Shown: positions 43,339 through 52,805 of the stretch, piece after piece
Layout of the letters: each line of letters starts with the position of its first letter
Position numbering within the stretch: the first letter of the stretch is position 1
NCBI GenBank assembly: GCA_036310845.1
Contig: JAXJRB010000133.1
Coordinates: 6,714-70,713, forward strand
Length of the DNA: 64,000 nucleotides
Direction: 5' to 3'
Source: COE1 sp036310845
GTDB taxonomy: Bacteria > Bacillota > Clostridia > Lachnospirales > Lachnospiraceae
Notes under the pieces: generated by a model
Seen by the model: the letters and a program-made list of their open reading frames with translations, nothing else
Told to the model about the DNA's origin: nothing
The model's database searches: none
Translations under genes and position numbers: made by a program

Positions 43339-43883
43339 TAGTTAGTAGTAAATTTGGCTTTGATATGTGCTTTATCTAATGCAAGACCGAAAATGATAAA
43401 AAAGATTGCACTGCCACCGGATTGAATTAAACTGCCGGACATAGAAGCGAGAAAAGCACCTGAAAAGCTACCAAAAAGAATGTACTCCGCAAAGAAATAG
43501 CAACTACCGGAAATGACATAGGCAATTAAGGTAGCAATGATATTTCTTAGGGTAATAATTTTGGCGGATTTATAGGTAAAGGGAATGGTAATCAACATTT
43601 TGATGATGACGGTAGCAAGCGTCCACATAGGGGCTGTCAATAAGTCAGCAAGGCCCCCGCCAATAGCAGCTGCTGCAAGAGCATAAGGTGTTGGTAAAAT
43701 TGTTGCAGCAAGATAAATCAGCGAATCACCAAAATGAATATAGCCGCCATTAACGCCAACGGGGATATGGCAGATGTAAGCAGTCATGATGGTAATCATG
43801 GCAGCCATAAGACCTGTTAAGGTAAGGTATTTGATTTTTACTGTTTGTTGCGCGTGTGTTTTTACAATAGTTTGTGTATTCAT
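43338..43883 (-). CDS. ECF transporter S component (TIGR04002-like)
   Basis: This 181-residue membrane protein has five to six hydrophobic segments, a positively charged N-terminus (VKIKYLTLTGLMAAMITIMTAY) and the S-component pattern of small polar residues in TM1 (GLMAAM) plus HFGDSLIYLAATILP and GGGLADLLTAP. It would bind a vitamin-like substrate and work with an energising module that is not in the window. The pyridoxal-type kinase immediately upstream on the same strand and pdxST at 53 kb make vitamin B6 a plausible substrate, but this is inference. A tandem repeat begins at its stop codon. Confidence 0.85.
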   Translation of the reverse strand: MNTQTIVKTHAQQTVKIKYLTLTGLMAAMITIMTAYICHIPVGVNGGYIHFGDSLIYLAATILPTPYALAAAAIGGGLADLLTAPMWTLATVIIKMLITIPFTYKSAKIITLRNIIATLIAYVISGSCYFFAEYILFGSFSGAFLASMSGSLIQSGGSAIFFIIFGLALDKAHIKAKFTTN

Positions 43884-43950
43884 ATAGCAAAATCCTTTCT
43901 ATTAGTTGAGTTTCTAAAGTATAGCAATATAATAAGTCAGTAGTAATGTG

Positions 43951-44808
43951 TTATTGCATTAATAAGTTTAAATATTTTTCAAAATGAACGCCGTGATTAC
44001 GGTCGATGTTTTCAAGTGAGGCTTCTTCGATAGCTGGCTGTAAGAATCTAGCTGCTTTTTTTATCGCATCTTGTATAGAAAAGCCTTGTACAAGGGAACC
44101 TGCAATAACAGAAGCAAACAAGTCACCTGTGCCAGAGTAGCTCTTTCCTGTAAAGACTGTTTCGTGGTAGAAGCTTTCTTTCTTGGAGATAGCAAGATTT
44201 CCCATATAGGCTTGAGCAGTCTCATGTCGTACAATGCCAGTAACAAGAATAGTCTGTTCGTTTATTGCATCGTTAAGTAATAAATGGCCGATTTCTTCAA
44301 TTCGTTTTAAAAAGTCTTCTTTACTAGCTGAGGAATACGAGAAGAGCTGGTCACAATCCTTGTTAGCGAGCAGACATAACTCTGTCATATTGGGAGTAAT
44401 AATATTTGCTCTTTTTGTCAGTTCTTTCATACCATTTCTTAATTCTTCCGTAAAAATGGTGTAGCAGCGACCGTTATCTCCCATAACAGGGTCCGCAAGA
44501 TAAAGAGTATGTTCCGTTTTGAACTGCTCTAAAAAGCATAATACATTTTCAAGCTGGGCAGCACTTCCAAGATAGCCGGAATAAATGCCATCGAATGTAA
44601 TATTCATCTTTTTCCATTCTTCTATAAAATGATTCATTTTATAGGTGTAATCATCGCAGTAGTAGCTTGGAAATCCTGTTTGTGAGGTGAGAATCGCAGT
44701 AGGTAATGGACAAGCTTGAACGCCTAAGCATGAGATAACCGGAATTGCCGCAGTGAGCGAACATTTTCCAAAACCGGATAAATCGTTGATAAGTGCTATT
44801 TTTTTCAT
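43951..44808 (-). CDS. Pyridoxine/pyridoxal kinase (PdxY-like)
   Basis: This ribokinase-fold kinase phosphorylates B6 vitamers. From ATG 44808 it has 285 residues and starts MKKIALINDLSGFGKCSLT, the PdxK/PdxY N-terminus. It has LADPVMGDNGRCY near 130, TPNMTE near 157 and the catalytic GTGDLFAS near 227. The frame runs on to 44850, but the prefix is unlike the family. AAGGAG is 13 bases from ATG 44808, so translation start is only likely. It lies upstream of the ECF S component and is divergent from the M14/LysM gene. Confidence 0.9.
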   Translation of the reverse strand: MKKIALINDLSGFGKCSLTAAIPVISCLGVQACPLPTAILTSQTGFPSYYCDDYTYKMNHFIEEWKKMNITFDGIYSGYLGSAAQLENVLCFLEQFKTEHTLYLADPVMGDNGRCYTIFTEELRNGMKELTKRANIITPNMTELCLLANKDCDQLFSYSSASKEDFLKRIEEIGHLLLNDAINEQTILVTGIVRHETAQAYMGNLAISKKESFYHETVFTGKSYSGTGDLFASVIAGSLVQGFSIQDAIKKAARFLQPAIEEASLENIDRNHGVHFEKYLNLLMQ

Positions 44809-44905
44809 ACTAATCTGTATACTCCTTTGAATCGTATATGCATATACCATAGCGAAAAAGTGACGTTTTGAAAATAGACAATTTTTGCATTATTCAAGGG
44901 GACAG

Positions 44906-44938
44906 ATTGGGGGGCAGTACGGCTCACGAGCCCCCAAT
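44906..44938 (+). promoter_or_regulatory. GC-rich hairpin in the divergent intergenic region
   Basis: ATTGGGGG (plus one bulged G) and C pair with GCCCCCAAT (44930-44938). It is unlike the A/T-rich surroundings and may be a leader hairpin of the M14 gene or an insertion remnant. Confidence 0.5.
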
Positions 44939-45011
44939 TTATCTACGCAAGCATGAAAAAGAAATGGTTCGCATAAAATGTAAAAGCATTTGAAAGAATG
45001 AGGTGACGGTT

Positions 45012-46292
45012 ATGCGTAATGTTTATATTGGTGATAGAGGAACCTTGGTGCAGTATTTGCAATTGGCTTTAAATAGAGCAGGAATACAGGTAACGATAGA
45101 TGGGGAGTTTGGAAGAGAGACGTGTGAGGGATTGCGAAGCTTTTTGGGGGAAGGGGCAGGGTGCTATGCGGACAGAGCTATTTGGGAGAAATTAGTTCCG
45201 TATTTAAAAGGGTACATAGAATATGTGGTAAAACAAGGAGATACCATAAACAATATTGCCCAGAGTTATGGGAGTAGTGTAGGAAATATTTTGAAGGCAA
45301 ATCCTTCCATTGAAGATGAGAGTAATTTAGAAATAGGGATGAACGTCAAAGTACCATTTTCCTTTGAACTTGTTTCCGAAGAGGTTGATTATAGTTCTGT
45401 GTTGAATGATTTTATCATAGAAGGTTTAGTAGTGCGTTATCCGTTTTTGGTTACAGGAAGCATTGGACAGAGTGTAATGGGGAAAGAAATAAAATATATA
45501 CAAATAGGGACAGGAAAAAAGCAGATATTTTATAATGCAAGCTTTCATGCGAATGAGTGGATTACAACACCAGTGTTGCTTAAGTTTGTAGAGGAATATG
45601 CGAGTGCCTATGCCAATGACAAAGGCCTATATGGAGAAAATAGCAGGCAATTGTTTGAAGAGTATAGTCTTTTTCTTGTACCGATGGTAAATCCGGATGG
45701 TGTTGATCTTGTGACAGGAGTATTGAAAAATAGTTCCTATGAAACCAATGCAAGAATGATAGCAGCGTCATATCCGGACATTCCTTATCCAGAGGGGTGG
45801 AAAGCAAACATAGAGGGAATTGATTTAAATCTGCAATTTCCGGCAGGTTGGGAGTTGGCAAAAAGAATTAAGACAGAACAGGGATTTACGTCTCCGGCAC
45901 CAAGAGATTACGTTGGACCAGGACCATTGACTGCGCCAGAAAGTATTCATGTGTATGAATTTACCTTACAGCATGACTTTAGACTGATTTTGGCATATCA
46001 TTCGCAGGGAGAGGTGATTTATTGGAAATATCGAGATTATGAGCCAGAAGATTCCAAAAGAATTGCAGAGTATTTTGGCTGGGTGAGTGGATATATGGTA
46101 GAAGAGACTCCTTATGCTTCTGGTAATGCTGGCTATAAAGATTGGTTTATACAAGATTATAATAGACCGGGCTATACTATTGAGGTTGGAATGGGAGAAA
46201 ATCCATTGTCGATATCTCAGTTTCCTAAGATTTATGAAGATAATCGTTATATCTTACTTGGGGGTATGACACAAATGGAAAGAAAAATGTAG
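45012..46292 (+). CDS. M14 peptidase with peptidoglycan-binding and LysM domains
   Basis: Enzymes of this layout cut gamma-D-Glu-diaminopimelate bonds in peptidoglycan. From ATG 45012 the protein has 426 residues. It has a PG-binding_1 domain at about 5-62 (GDRGTLVQYLQLALN, DGEFGRET), a LysM domain near 70-115 (YVVKQGDTINNIAQSYG), and an M14 domain with His179 and Glu182 in FHANEW, a later His in AYHSQGE and the Glu in IEVGMGE. The substrate motif reads DLNLQFP rather than the usual DLNRNFP. There is no signal peptide, so export or a forespore role is unclear. GAGGTG is seven bases before ATG 45012. Confidence 0.9.
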   Translation: MRNVYIGDRGTLVQYLQLALNRAGIQVTIDGEFGRETCEGLRSFLGEGAGCYADRAIWEKLVPYLKGYIEYVVKQGDTINNIAQSYGSSVGNILKANPSIEDESNLEIGMNVKVPFSFELVSEEVDYSSVLNDFIIEGLVVRYPFLVTGSIGQSVMGKEIKYIQIGTGKKQIFYNASFHANEWITTPVLLKFVEEYASAYANDKGLYGENSRQLFEEYSLFLVPMVNPDGVDLVTGVLKNSSYETNARMIAASYPDIPYPEGWKANIEGIDLNLQFPAGWELAKRIKTEQGFTSPAPRDYVGPGPLTAPESIHVYEFTLQHDFRLILAYHSQGEVIYWKYRDYEPEDSKRIAEYFGWVSGYMVEETPYASGNAGYKDWFIQDYNRPGYTIEVGMGENPLSISQFPKIYEDNRYILLGGMTQMERKM

Positions 46293-46381
46293 CGGTGAAG
46301 GTAAAGGTTGACATAAAGTATGATTATGCTACGATATAAGAGTCAACACAAGTACAAACTAGATAAAAAAGGGAGAAAAAA

Positions 46382-47284
46382 ATGGAACAAATGGTAAAAG
46401 AAAATCAAAATGTAAATGTGGAACAAGAGTGTCAAAAGCCTAAGAAAAAGATATGGAAGGGGATTCTTTTTAGTATTCTTGCTTTGCTTGCAGCCTTGGC
46501 TGTTCAGATGGTAGTAGGAATTCCAATGGCAGCAATTATAATGGTACAGTGCATGATGCAGGCGGGCGGTGATGCAAATGCTGCACAGCAGCTTTATGTA
46601 GAAGCTACCATGGGGACAGAGTTTATGACTAATTTGCTTGTGGTATCAACGGCAGCATATGGAATCGTTGTATTATTATGGTATAAGCTTGCATATGTAA
46701 AGAAATACACAGCTGAGAAAAGAGCAGCTTTCAAGGAAACAGTATGTAAGGGGAAAGTAATCGGAAGCTTGGTTATTGCAGCAGTAGGCTGCTATTGTTT
46801 GGATATTTTAGTGGCATCTCTCGTAAGTATAATTAGTCCGGAAGCGTTAGAGGTTTTTAATAGTTCCATGGAGGCAGTATTAGGTGGAGATGAGCTTATG
46901 GCTTTTCTTGTAGTGGTATTTCTAGCACCAATTGCAGAAGAAATATTATTCAGAGGTATTATTTTCAACATGCTTTCTAAACATTGGTCAGAGCTTGCAG
47001 CGATTATCGTATCGACAGTGCTTTTCGGACTTTATCACGCAAATCTCATGCAGGCAATCTATGTATTACCAATCGGTCTATTACTTGGTTATACGGCATA
47101 TAAGTGCAAATCTGTATTACCATGTATAGTGATTCATATGATTAATAATTTTATGCCTTCTGTAGTTGCAGTACTCCCAGAAGCATTACAGGTTGAATGG
47201 TTCTTTGCAATCATTGTAGTGGTATGTGCGGGTTTATTATATTTCTTGTGGAAAAGGGAGAAAAAGGTACAAACGGTAGCATAA
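46382..47284 (+). CDS. CPBP-family intramembrane metalloprotease
   Basis: This 300-residue membrane protein belongs to the CAAX/CPBP (Abi) family. It has about eight hydrophobic segments and the motifs AEEILFRG near 181-188 (EExxxR), then a GLYHANLMQA histidine motif and a later HMINNF. A charged N-terminus of about 25 residues precedes the first membrane segment. Family members include prenyl-protein proteases and bacteriocin-immunity proteins; no bacteriocin gene is adjacent, so the role is open. GGGAG precedes the ATG. Confidence 0.92.
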   Translation: MEQMVKENQNVNVEQECQKPKKKIWKGILFSILALLAALAVQMVVGIPMAAIIMVQCMMQAGGDANAAQQLYVEATMGTEFMTNLLVVSTAAYGIVVLLWYKLAYVKKYTAEKRAAFKETVCKGKVIGSLVIAAVGCYCLDILVASLVSIISPEALEVFNSSMEAVLGGDELMAFLVVVFLAPIAEEILFRGIIFNMLSKHWSELAAIIVSTVLFGLYHANLMQAIYVLPIGLLLGYTAYKCKSVLPCIVIHMINNFMPSVVAVLPEALQVEWFFAIIVVVCAGLLYFLWKREKKVQTVA

Positions 47285-47340
47285 AGGTATAGCCTTTTTT
47301 AAAAACCTGTACTATAATCTTTATAAAACGTATTTTATGA

Positions 47341-47363
47341 TTATGAAGGTACGGAATAGTTAC
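47341..47363 (+). repeat. 25-bp dispersed repeat, copy upstream of argC
   Basis: TTATGAAGGTACGGAATAGT followed by TAC matches the consensus closely. It lies 70 bases before argC. Confidence 0.65.
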
Positions 47364-47432
47364 TGTATTATTTCAAGAGGAAAGTGTTACTGAAACGAGA
47401 AAACGGTGACAACAAAAGAGGATAGTGAGAAT

Positions 47433-48377
47433 ATGAAAAAAGTATTTATTGATGGTAGTGAAGGTACAACAGGATTGCGTATTTTCGAGAGATTTGAAGG
47501 TCGTACAGATATTGAAATTTTAAAGATTCCTTCAGAGCTTAGAAAAGATCCTGATGAGATAAGAAAATATATCAATGCTTCTGATGTTACATTTTTATGT
47601 TTACCTGATGTAGCTGCAAGAGAAGCGGTTGCCATGGTAGAAAATGAGAATACAGTTATTATTGATACATCCACAGCTCATAGAACAGAGGAAGGCTGGG
47701 CTTATGGTTATCCAGAGTTGTCTAAGGGACATAGAGAGGCTATTAAAAAAGGTAAGAGAATTGCAGTTCCGGGCTGTTATGCAACAGGCTTTATTACCAT
47801 TATTTATCCATTGATTGCTGGAAATATTTTACCAAAGGATTATCCAGTATCAGCATTTGCCATGTCAGGCTATAGCGGAGCAGGTAAAAAGACAATCGCT
47901 GTGTACGAAGCAGAGGAAAGAGATGTGGAACTGGATGCTCCTAGAGAGTATGCATTGACTCAGCAGCATAAGCACTTAAAGGAAATGCAGAAGATTACAG
48001 GACTTGAAAAAGCACCACTGTTTTCGCCGGTTATATGTGATTATTATAGTGGTATGCTGTTAACAACACCATTTTATACAGATATGTTAAATGGTAAACC
48101 AACGCCGGAACAGGTACACGAGTTCTTAGCAAAGTATTACGAAGGTGAGAAATTTGTGAAGGTAATGCCATTTGGAAAAGAAGCAGAATATAGTGGATTC
48201 CTTGCAGCAAATGCTTGCTCTGGCTGGGACGGTATTGAGATTTATGTAACAGGTAACGAAGACAGAGTATTGGTAAGTACTAGATTTGATAATCTTGGTA
48301 AGGGTGCTTCAGGTGCGGCTGTTCAGTGTCTGAACATTTTACTTGGATGTGAAGAAGACAAAGGACTTGTGCTGTAA
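47433..48377 (+). CDS. argC: N-acetyl-gamma-glutamyl-phosphate reductase, type 2
   Basis: ArgC reduces N-acetylglutamyl phosphate in arginine synthesis. From ATG 47433 the protein has 314 residues, the shorter type 2 form (the type 1 form is about 345). It begins MKKVFIDGSEGTTGLRI with an NAD(P) loop, has FLCLPDVAAREAV and the catalytic Cys115 in PGCYATG. The frame extends upstream to 47406 without an SD, while AGAGGATAGTGAGAAT precedes 47433. It is alone: no other arg genes are near, unlike many argC-argJ operons. Confidence 0.94.
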   Translation: MKKVFIDGSEGTTGLRIFERFEGRTDIEILKIPSELRKDPDEIRKYINASDVTFLCLPDVAAREAVAMVENENTVIIDTSTAHRTEEGWAYGYPELSKGHREAIKKGKRIAVPGCYATGFITIIYPLIAGNILPKDYPVSAFAMSGYSGAGKKTIAVYEAEERDVELDAPREYALTQQHKHLKEMQKITGLEKAPLFSPVICDYYSGMLLTTPFYTDMLNGKPTPEQVHEFLAKYYEGEKFVKVMPFGKEAEYSGFLAANACSGWDGIEIYVTGNEDRVLVSTRFDNLGKGASGAAVQCLNILLGCEEDKGLVL

Positions 48378-48416
48378 GTAATATTACAGGAGTTAGAAAG
48401 GTTAAGGTCTTTATAT

Positions 48417-49961
48417 ATGAAACTTCCACAGGAGTTTGAAAAAAGAATGCAGGATATGCTGGGAGAAGCATATCCTGCTTTCCTACATAGTTATGAAGAA
48501 AATAAATATCAGGCTCTCCGTGTTAATCCATGGAAAGCAGAAACACAGGAGCTGCTGGAAAAGAGCAGCTTTCATTTGAAATCGGTTCCATGGGAGCTTA
48601 ATGGATATTATTATGAAAGTGACGACCAGCCGGGTAAGCATCCATGGCATGAGGCTGGTGTATATTATATACAGGAACCAAGTGCCATGGCACCTGCTGC
48701 TTACTTAGAGGCAAAGCCCGGAGAGAAGATTCTGGATTTGTGTGCAGCACCGGGCGGTAAGACGACGCAGATTGCTTCTTATATGAAGGGAGAGGGAATC
48801 CTTGTTTGCAATGAAATTCATCCTGCCCGAGCAAAGATTTTAGCAGAAAATGTAGAGCGTATGGGGATTCCAAACGCTATGGTGACGAATGAAAGTCCTC
48901 AAAAGCTTGCAGAGATTTTTGAGGAATATTTTGATCGTATTTTAGTAGATGCGCCTTGCTCCGGCGAGGGAATGTTCCGCAAAAATGAAGAGGCATGTGA
49001 GGAATGGAGTCTTGAAAATGTAAGAATTTGTGCAGAGAGACAAGATGAAATTTTAGATTGTGCGCATACAATGCTTCGACCGGGGGGAAGAATTGTATAT
49101 TCTACGTGTACCTTTGCACCAGCAGAAAATGAAGGAAGCATGGCAAGGTTTTTAATAAGACATCCGGAATATGAGTTGTTAGAGATTCCTTTATACCAAG
49201 GGATGGAGCGTGGCGTTCCGGCTTGGAGCTATACTCATGGCAATGAAGGAAATGGGATAAGTGCAGAAGCAGTGGAAGCGATGCACATAGAGAGAACGAT
49301 TCGCCTTTGGCCACATAAGCTACAGGGTGAAGGGCATTATCTTGCTGTTTTGCAGAAAAAAGGTGAAGTACCGCAAGGATATGAAGGCTTTTTAGCATAT
49401 GGCAAGGAGTGCGGAACACAGCCGGATATGACTTTGAGAGGAAATGGTGCCAAAAACAAGAAGGCAGATCGAAACGAAAATAAAAAAAGTTTTGGAAATA
49501 AGAATAGTCAAGGAAACAAAAAGTCTCAAGGAAATAAGGCTATTGAGGGAATAAGGCTATATCTTGAGTTTGAACAAGATACCTTGAAAAAAAGTGTTTT
49601 GGATAGGGAACATGGTGGCTTTTTGACATTTGGAGATCAACTTTATCTGATTCCCAAAGGAATGCCGGCAGTTCAAGGATTGAAGGTTTTACGTCCAGGA
49701 TTACATCTTGGAACAATAAAAAAAGAACGCTTTGAACCATCGCACGCACTTGCACTCTATTTGCACGAAGAGGAAGTAAAGAGAGTAATGCTGCTTACCA
49801 AGAACGAGCCGCAGGCCCAGGCCTTTATTAATGGACAAACTATGAACTATGACGGAGAGAAGGGCTGGCATCTGATTATGGTAGATGGTTACAGTCTTGG
49901 CTGGGGGAAGCTTGCAGGACAGGTTATGAAGAATCACTATCCAAAGGGATTAAGGAAATAG
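48417..49961 (+). CDS. RsmF-type rRNA cytosine-C5 methyltransferase with Asn/Lys/Gly-rich linker
   Basis: This 514-residue enzyme of the RsmB/RsmF (Nol1/Nop2/Sun) group methylates rRNA cytosine with SAM. Motifs are DLCAAPGGKTTQIA near 103, the first Cys in VDAPCSGEGMFRK near 180, and the second, nucleophilic Cys in YSTCTFAPAENEG near 227. The C-terminal RNA-binding domain (FGDQLYLIPKGMP onwards) is joined by a low-complexity linker at about 343-377 rich in N, K, G and S (GNKNSQGNKKSQGNK), probably a slippage-prone repeat. GTTAAGG is the weak SD. The exact target base is unknown. Confidence 0.9.
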   Translation: MKLPQEFEKRMQDMLGEAYPAFLHSYEENKYQALRVNPWKAETQELLEKSSFHLKSVPWELNGYYYESDDQPGKHPWHEAGVYYIQEPSAMAPAAYLEAKPGEKILDLCAAPGGKTTQIASYMKGEGILVCNEIHPARAKILAENVERMGIPNAMVTNESPQKLAEIFEEYFDRILVDAPCSGEGMFRKNEEACEEWSLENVRICAERQDEILDCAHTMLRPGGRIVYSTCTFAPAENEGSMARFLIRHPEYELLEIPLYQGMERGVPAWSYTHGNEGNGISAEAVEAMHIERTIRLWPHKLQGEGHYLAVLQKKGEVPQGYEGFLAYGKECGTQPDMTLRGNGAKNKKADRNENKKSFGNKNSQGNKKSQGNKAIEGIRLYLEFEQDTLKKSVLDREHGGFLTFGDQLYLIPKGMPAVQGLKVLRPGLHLGTIKKERFEPSHALALYLHEEEVKRVMLLTKNEPQAQAFINGQTMNYDGEKGWHLIMVDGYSLGWGKLAGQVMKNHYPKGLRK

Positions 49962-49982
49962 TGTGAAAGAGGAGGAAGAACT

Positions 49983-51341
49983 GTGGAAAAGAGTAAAAGA
50001 TATGAAATAGATATGTGTAATGGCTCTATTCTAAAGAAAATGCTGTTATTTGCCCTTCCGTTGATGTGTTCCAGTATGCTGCAGTTACTTTTTAATGCAG
50101 CAGATATTGTGGTAGTAGGGCGATTTGCGGGAGATAACTCACTTGCTGCAGTCGGCTCAACATCTTCCTTGATTAATCTGCTGACTAATTTATTTGTGGG
50201 GCTTTCGGTTGGTGCAAATGTTTTGGTAGCGCAATATTATGGAGCAAAAAAAGAAAAAGATTTGTGTGAAACAGTGCATACGGCTATGCTGATTAGTGTT
50301 TATAGTGGAATCATATTAACCGTGATTGGAATTGTAGCAACAAGACAAATTCTGATATGGATGTCAGCACCGCCAGAGGTGTTGGGACTTGCAGTTCTTT
50401 ACCTTAGGGTATATTTTCTAGGGATGACTTCTATGATGGTTTACAATTTCGGAAGTGCGATTTTGCGAGCGATAGGTGATACAAAACGTCCACTGTATTA
50501 TCTTTTTTTTGCAGGTATAGTGAATGTAATATTGAATCTTATTTTTGTTATTTGTTTTCATTGGGGAGTTGCAGGAGTTGCAGCAGCATCCGCTATTTCA
50601 CAAACAATTTCAGCAATTTTAGTAGTTAGATGCTTGATATTGGAACAGGGTGGGATTCATCTTGAATGGAAGGAGCTTCATATTGAAAAGGATAAGCTAC
50701 TAAGAATTATGAAGATAGGATTACCGGCTGGTTTTCAAGGAACCGTTTTTTCTTTATCGAATGTAGTAATTCAGTCAGCGATTAATTCTTTTGGAGCTGT
50801 AGTAGTAGCAGGAAATTCAGCAGCATCCACAATAGAAGGCTTTATTTATATGGGGATGAATGCTTTTCATCAGGCCACATTATCTTTTACCAGCCAGAAT
50901 TATGGTGCGAGACAATATAAGCGAATTTGTAAGATTCTTTTAGTAGGGGAATTATATACGATTATGGTAGGTGTGATATTTGGTAATCTCGCAGTATTTT
51001 ATGGTGAAGGTTTGCTTGGAATTTACACGAAGAGTCCAGAAGCAATTAAAGCAGGAATGCTTCGACTTACGCTGGTGTGTGCCCCTTATGCATTATGTGG
51101 AATGATGGATGTTTTGGTAGGTGCACTTCGAGGAATCGGATATTCGATTATGCCAATGCTTGTTTCGCTAATCGGTGTGTGTGGATTAAGACTTTTATGG
51201 ATTGCAATTGTATTTCCGATTCCGAAATATCATGAACAACAGACCATATATATGTTATATCCGATTACATGGACAATTACGATGGTGGTGCATGTGATAT
51301 GCTTTGTTCTAGCATATAGAAAAATTATGAAGCAAAGGTAA
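49983..51341 (+). CDS. MATE-family multidrug/sodium antiporter
   Basis: This 452-residue membrane protein has about 12 hydrophobic segments with the MATE pattern MCSSMLQLLFNAADIVVVGRFAG in TM1, repeated near 245-300. Members export drugs or metabolites using Na+ or H+. The start is GTG 49983 with AGAGGAGG eight bases away. It follows the rRNA methyltransferase by 21 bases, so it may be co-transcribed. Its stop codon is part of the first arm of a dispersed repeat. Confidence 0.93.
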   Translation: MEKSKRYEIDMCNGSILKKMLLFALPLMCSSMLQLLFNAADIVVVGRFAGDNSLAAVGSTSSLINLLTNLFVGLSVGANVLVAQYYGAKKEKDLCETVHTAMLISVYSGIILTVIGIVATRQILIWMSAPPEVLGLAVLYLRVYFLGMTSMMVYNFGSAILRAIGDTKRPLYYLFFAGIVNVILNLIFVICFHWGVAGVAAASAISQTISAILVVRCLILEQGGIHLEWKELHIEKDKLLRIMKIGLPAGFQGTVFSLSNVVIQSAINSFGAVVVAGNSAASTIEGFIYMGMNAFHQATLSFTSQNYGARQYKRICKILLVGELYTIMVGVIFGNLAVFYGEGLLGIYTKSPEAIKAGMLRLTLVCAPYALCGMMDVLVGALRGIGYSIMPMLVSLIGVCGLRLLWIAIVFPIPKYHEQQTIYMLYPITWTITMVVHVICFVLAYRKIMKQR

Positions 51342-51412
51342 CTATTCAGGTAGGTCGTAGCGTAATCGTAATTATGAAGGTACTGAATAGTTACAGGGAC
51401 GGAATAATTACA
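51338..51412 (+). repeat. Inverted pair of the 25-bp dispersed repeat
   Basis: GTAACTATTCAG (51338-51349) and its exact complement CTGAATAGTTAC (51383-51394) face each other 33 bases apart, preceded by AATTATGAAGG. A further partial copy GACGGAATAATTACAGG follows at 51398. It is the longest member of the family. Confidence 0.75.
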
Positions 51413-51479
51413 GGCAAAGCAAAATAGTAGTGGAATGCTAAACGATAGCTGAAAATAAGGACGAAAGGACAGAAAGAAT

Positions 51480-52655
51480 ATGACAACAATAGGTTCAAAA
51501 CGTATGCAGCATTTTTCAACGGGTATTTTTACGGAATTGAATGAGAAAAGAGATGCTATGGAGAAGCAGGGGAAGAAGCTTTACAATCTATTTGTGGGAA
51601 CGCCTGACTTTCCACCGGCACCACATATTATGGAGGCAGTGCAAAAGAGTGCCGCAAATCCGGAGGATTACAAATATTCGTTAAGGGATTTGCCAGAGCT
51701 TTTAGATGCTGTTTCTGACTATTATCAAGAACGTTTTCAGGTGAGTGTAGCACCGGATATGATTACTGGTGTGCATGGCTCGCAAGAGGGAATTGGACAT
51801 GTTTGTATGGCATTGTGCGATCCAGGGGATGTTGTGCTTCTTCCGAATCCAGGTTATCCTGTTTTTGAGGCTGGGGCATATCTGGCGCAGACAGAGCAGT
51901 ATTATTATGAATTGAAGGAAGAAAATGCTTTTTTACCGGTTCTTTCTGAAATTCCGGAGGATATTGCAAAGCGTGCCAAGGTAATGATTGTATCATACCC
52001 TTATAATCCTGTTTGTAGAACAGCACCGGATTCCTTTTATGATGAATTGATTGCTTTTGCAAAGAAATATGACATCTTTGTCATTCATGATAATGCTTAT
52101 TCAGATATTATCTTTGATGGCAGAGTAGGTGGCTCCTTCTTACAGCATGAAGGTGCGATGGAAGTGGGAGCAGAATTCTTCTCTCTATCAAAGTCATATA
52201 ACATAACAGGTGCAAGAGTGTCTTTTATGATTGGAAGAAAGGATGCAGTAGAAGCCTTGAAGCTATTCCGTTCTCAGATTGATTTTGGAACCTTTATTCC
52301 GGTTCAGAAAGGTGCGATAGCTGCACTTCGAGGACCAAAGGATTATGTAAAAGAGCAGTGTCAGAAGTATCAGGAACGTAGGGATGCGCTTTGCGGAGGA
52401 TTTCGCAGCATTGGCTGGAATGTACCGGACAGTGAAGGAACGATGTTTGTATGGGCACCAATTCCGGAAGGTTATACATCATCAAGAGAATTTTCCAATG
52501 CTATGGTAGAAAAAGCAGGTGTGCTTTGTACGCCGGGGGATGCCTTTGGAAGCTGTGGAGAAGGCTATGTTAGATTTGCATTAGTATTGCCTCCTGAGGA
52601 ATTGATGAAAGCGGTACAGGCGGTAAAAGACAGTGGGATACTGTCAGCAGAATAG
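51480..52655 (+). CDS. PLP-dependent aminotransferase, class I/II
   Basis: This 391-residue enzyme has the fold-type I pattern: VGTPDFPPAPHIMEAV near the N-terminus, VSYPYNPVCRTAP near 174 (usually NPTG), DNAYSDIIFDG near 198, and the PLP lysine in FSLSKSYNITGARV near 240. It resembles the LL-diaminopimelate/alanine aminotransferase group, but the substrate is not certain; note the NPVCR in place of NPTGA. It sits alone after a repeat-rich gap of 139 bases. Confidence 0.88.
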   Translation: MTTIGSKRMQHFSTGIFTELNEKRDAMEKQGKKLYNLFVGTPDFPPAPHIMEAVQKSAANPEDYKYSLRDLPELLDAVSDYYQERFQVSVAPDMITGVHGSQEGIGHVCMALCDPGDVVLLPNPGYPVFEAGAYLAQTEQYYYELKEENAFLPVLSEIPEDIAKRAKVMIVSYPYNPVCRTAPDSFYDELIAFAKKYDIFVIHDNAYSDIIFDGRVGGSFLQHEGAMEVGAEFFSLSKSYNITGARVSFMIGRKDAVEALKLFRSQIDFGTFIPVQKGAIAALRGPKDYVKEQCQKYQERRDALCGGFRSIGWNVPDSEGTMFVWAPIPEGYTSSREFSNAMVEKAGVLCTPGDAFGSCGEGYVRFALVLPPEELMKAVQAVKDSGILSAE

Positions 52656-52674
52656 TATATATACAATTTAAAAC

Positions 52675-52727
52675 AAACTGACCTTGAAAAAAATATTCAG
52701 ATTGGATATTATATCGAGGTCAGTTTT
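52675..52727 (+). terminator. Terminator after aminotransferase
   Basis: AAACTGACCT pairs with AGGTCAGTTT across a 32-base A/T-rich loop, then TTG. Confidence 0.78.
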
Positions 52728-52746
52728 GCTTATAATGAAATACATC

Positions 52747-52772
52747 ATAACTATTCGGTACCATATAGTTAC
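52747..52772 (+). repeat. 25-bp dispersed repeat, palindromic copy before pdxS
   Basis: TAACTATTCGGTACC is followed by ATATAGTTAC, so both ends of the family are present in inverted orientation in 24 bases, 30 bases before the pdxS SD. Confidence 0.6.
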
Positions 52773-52805
52773 AATATTACACAAAATTCAGTCAGGAGGA
52801 GACAT

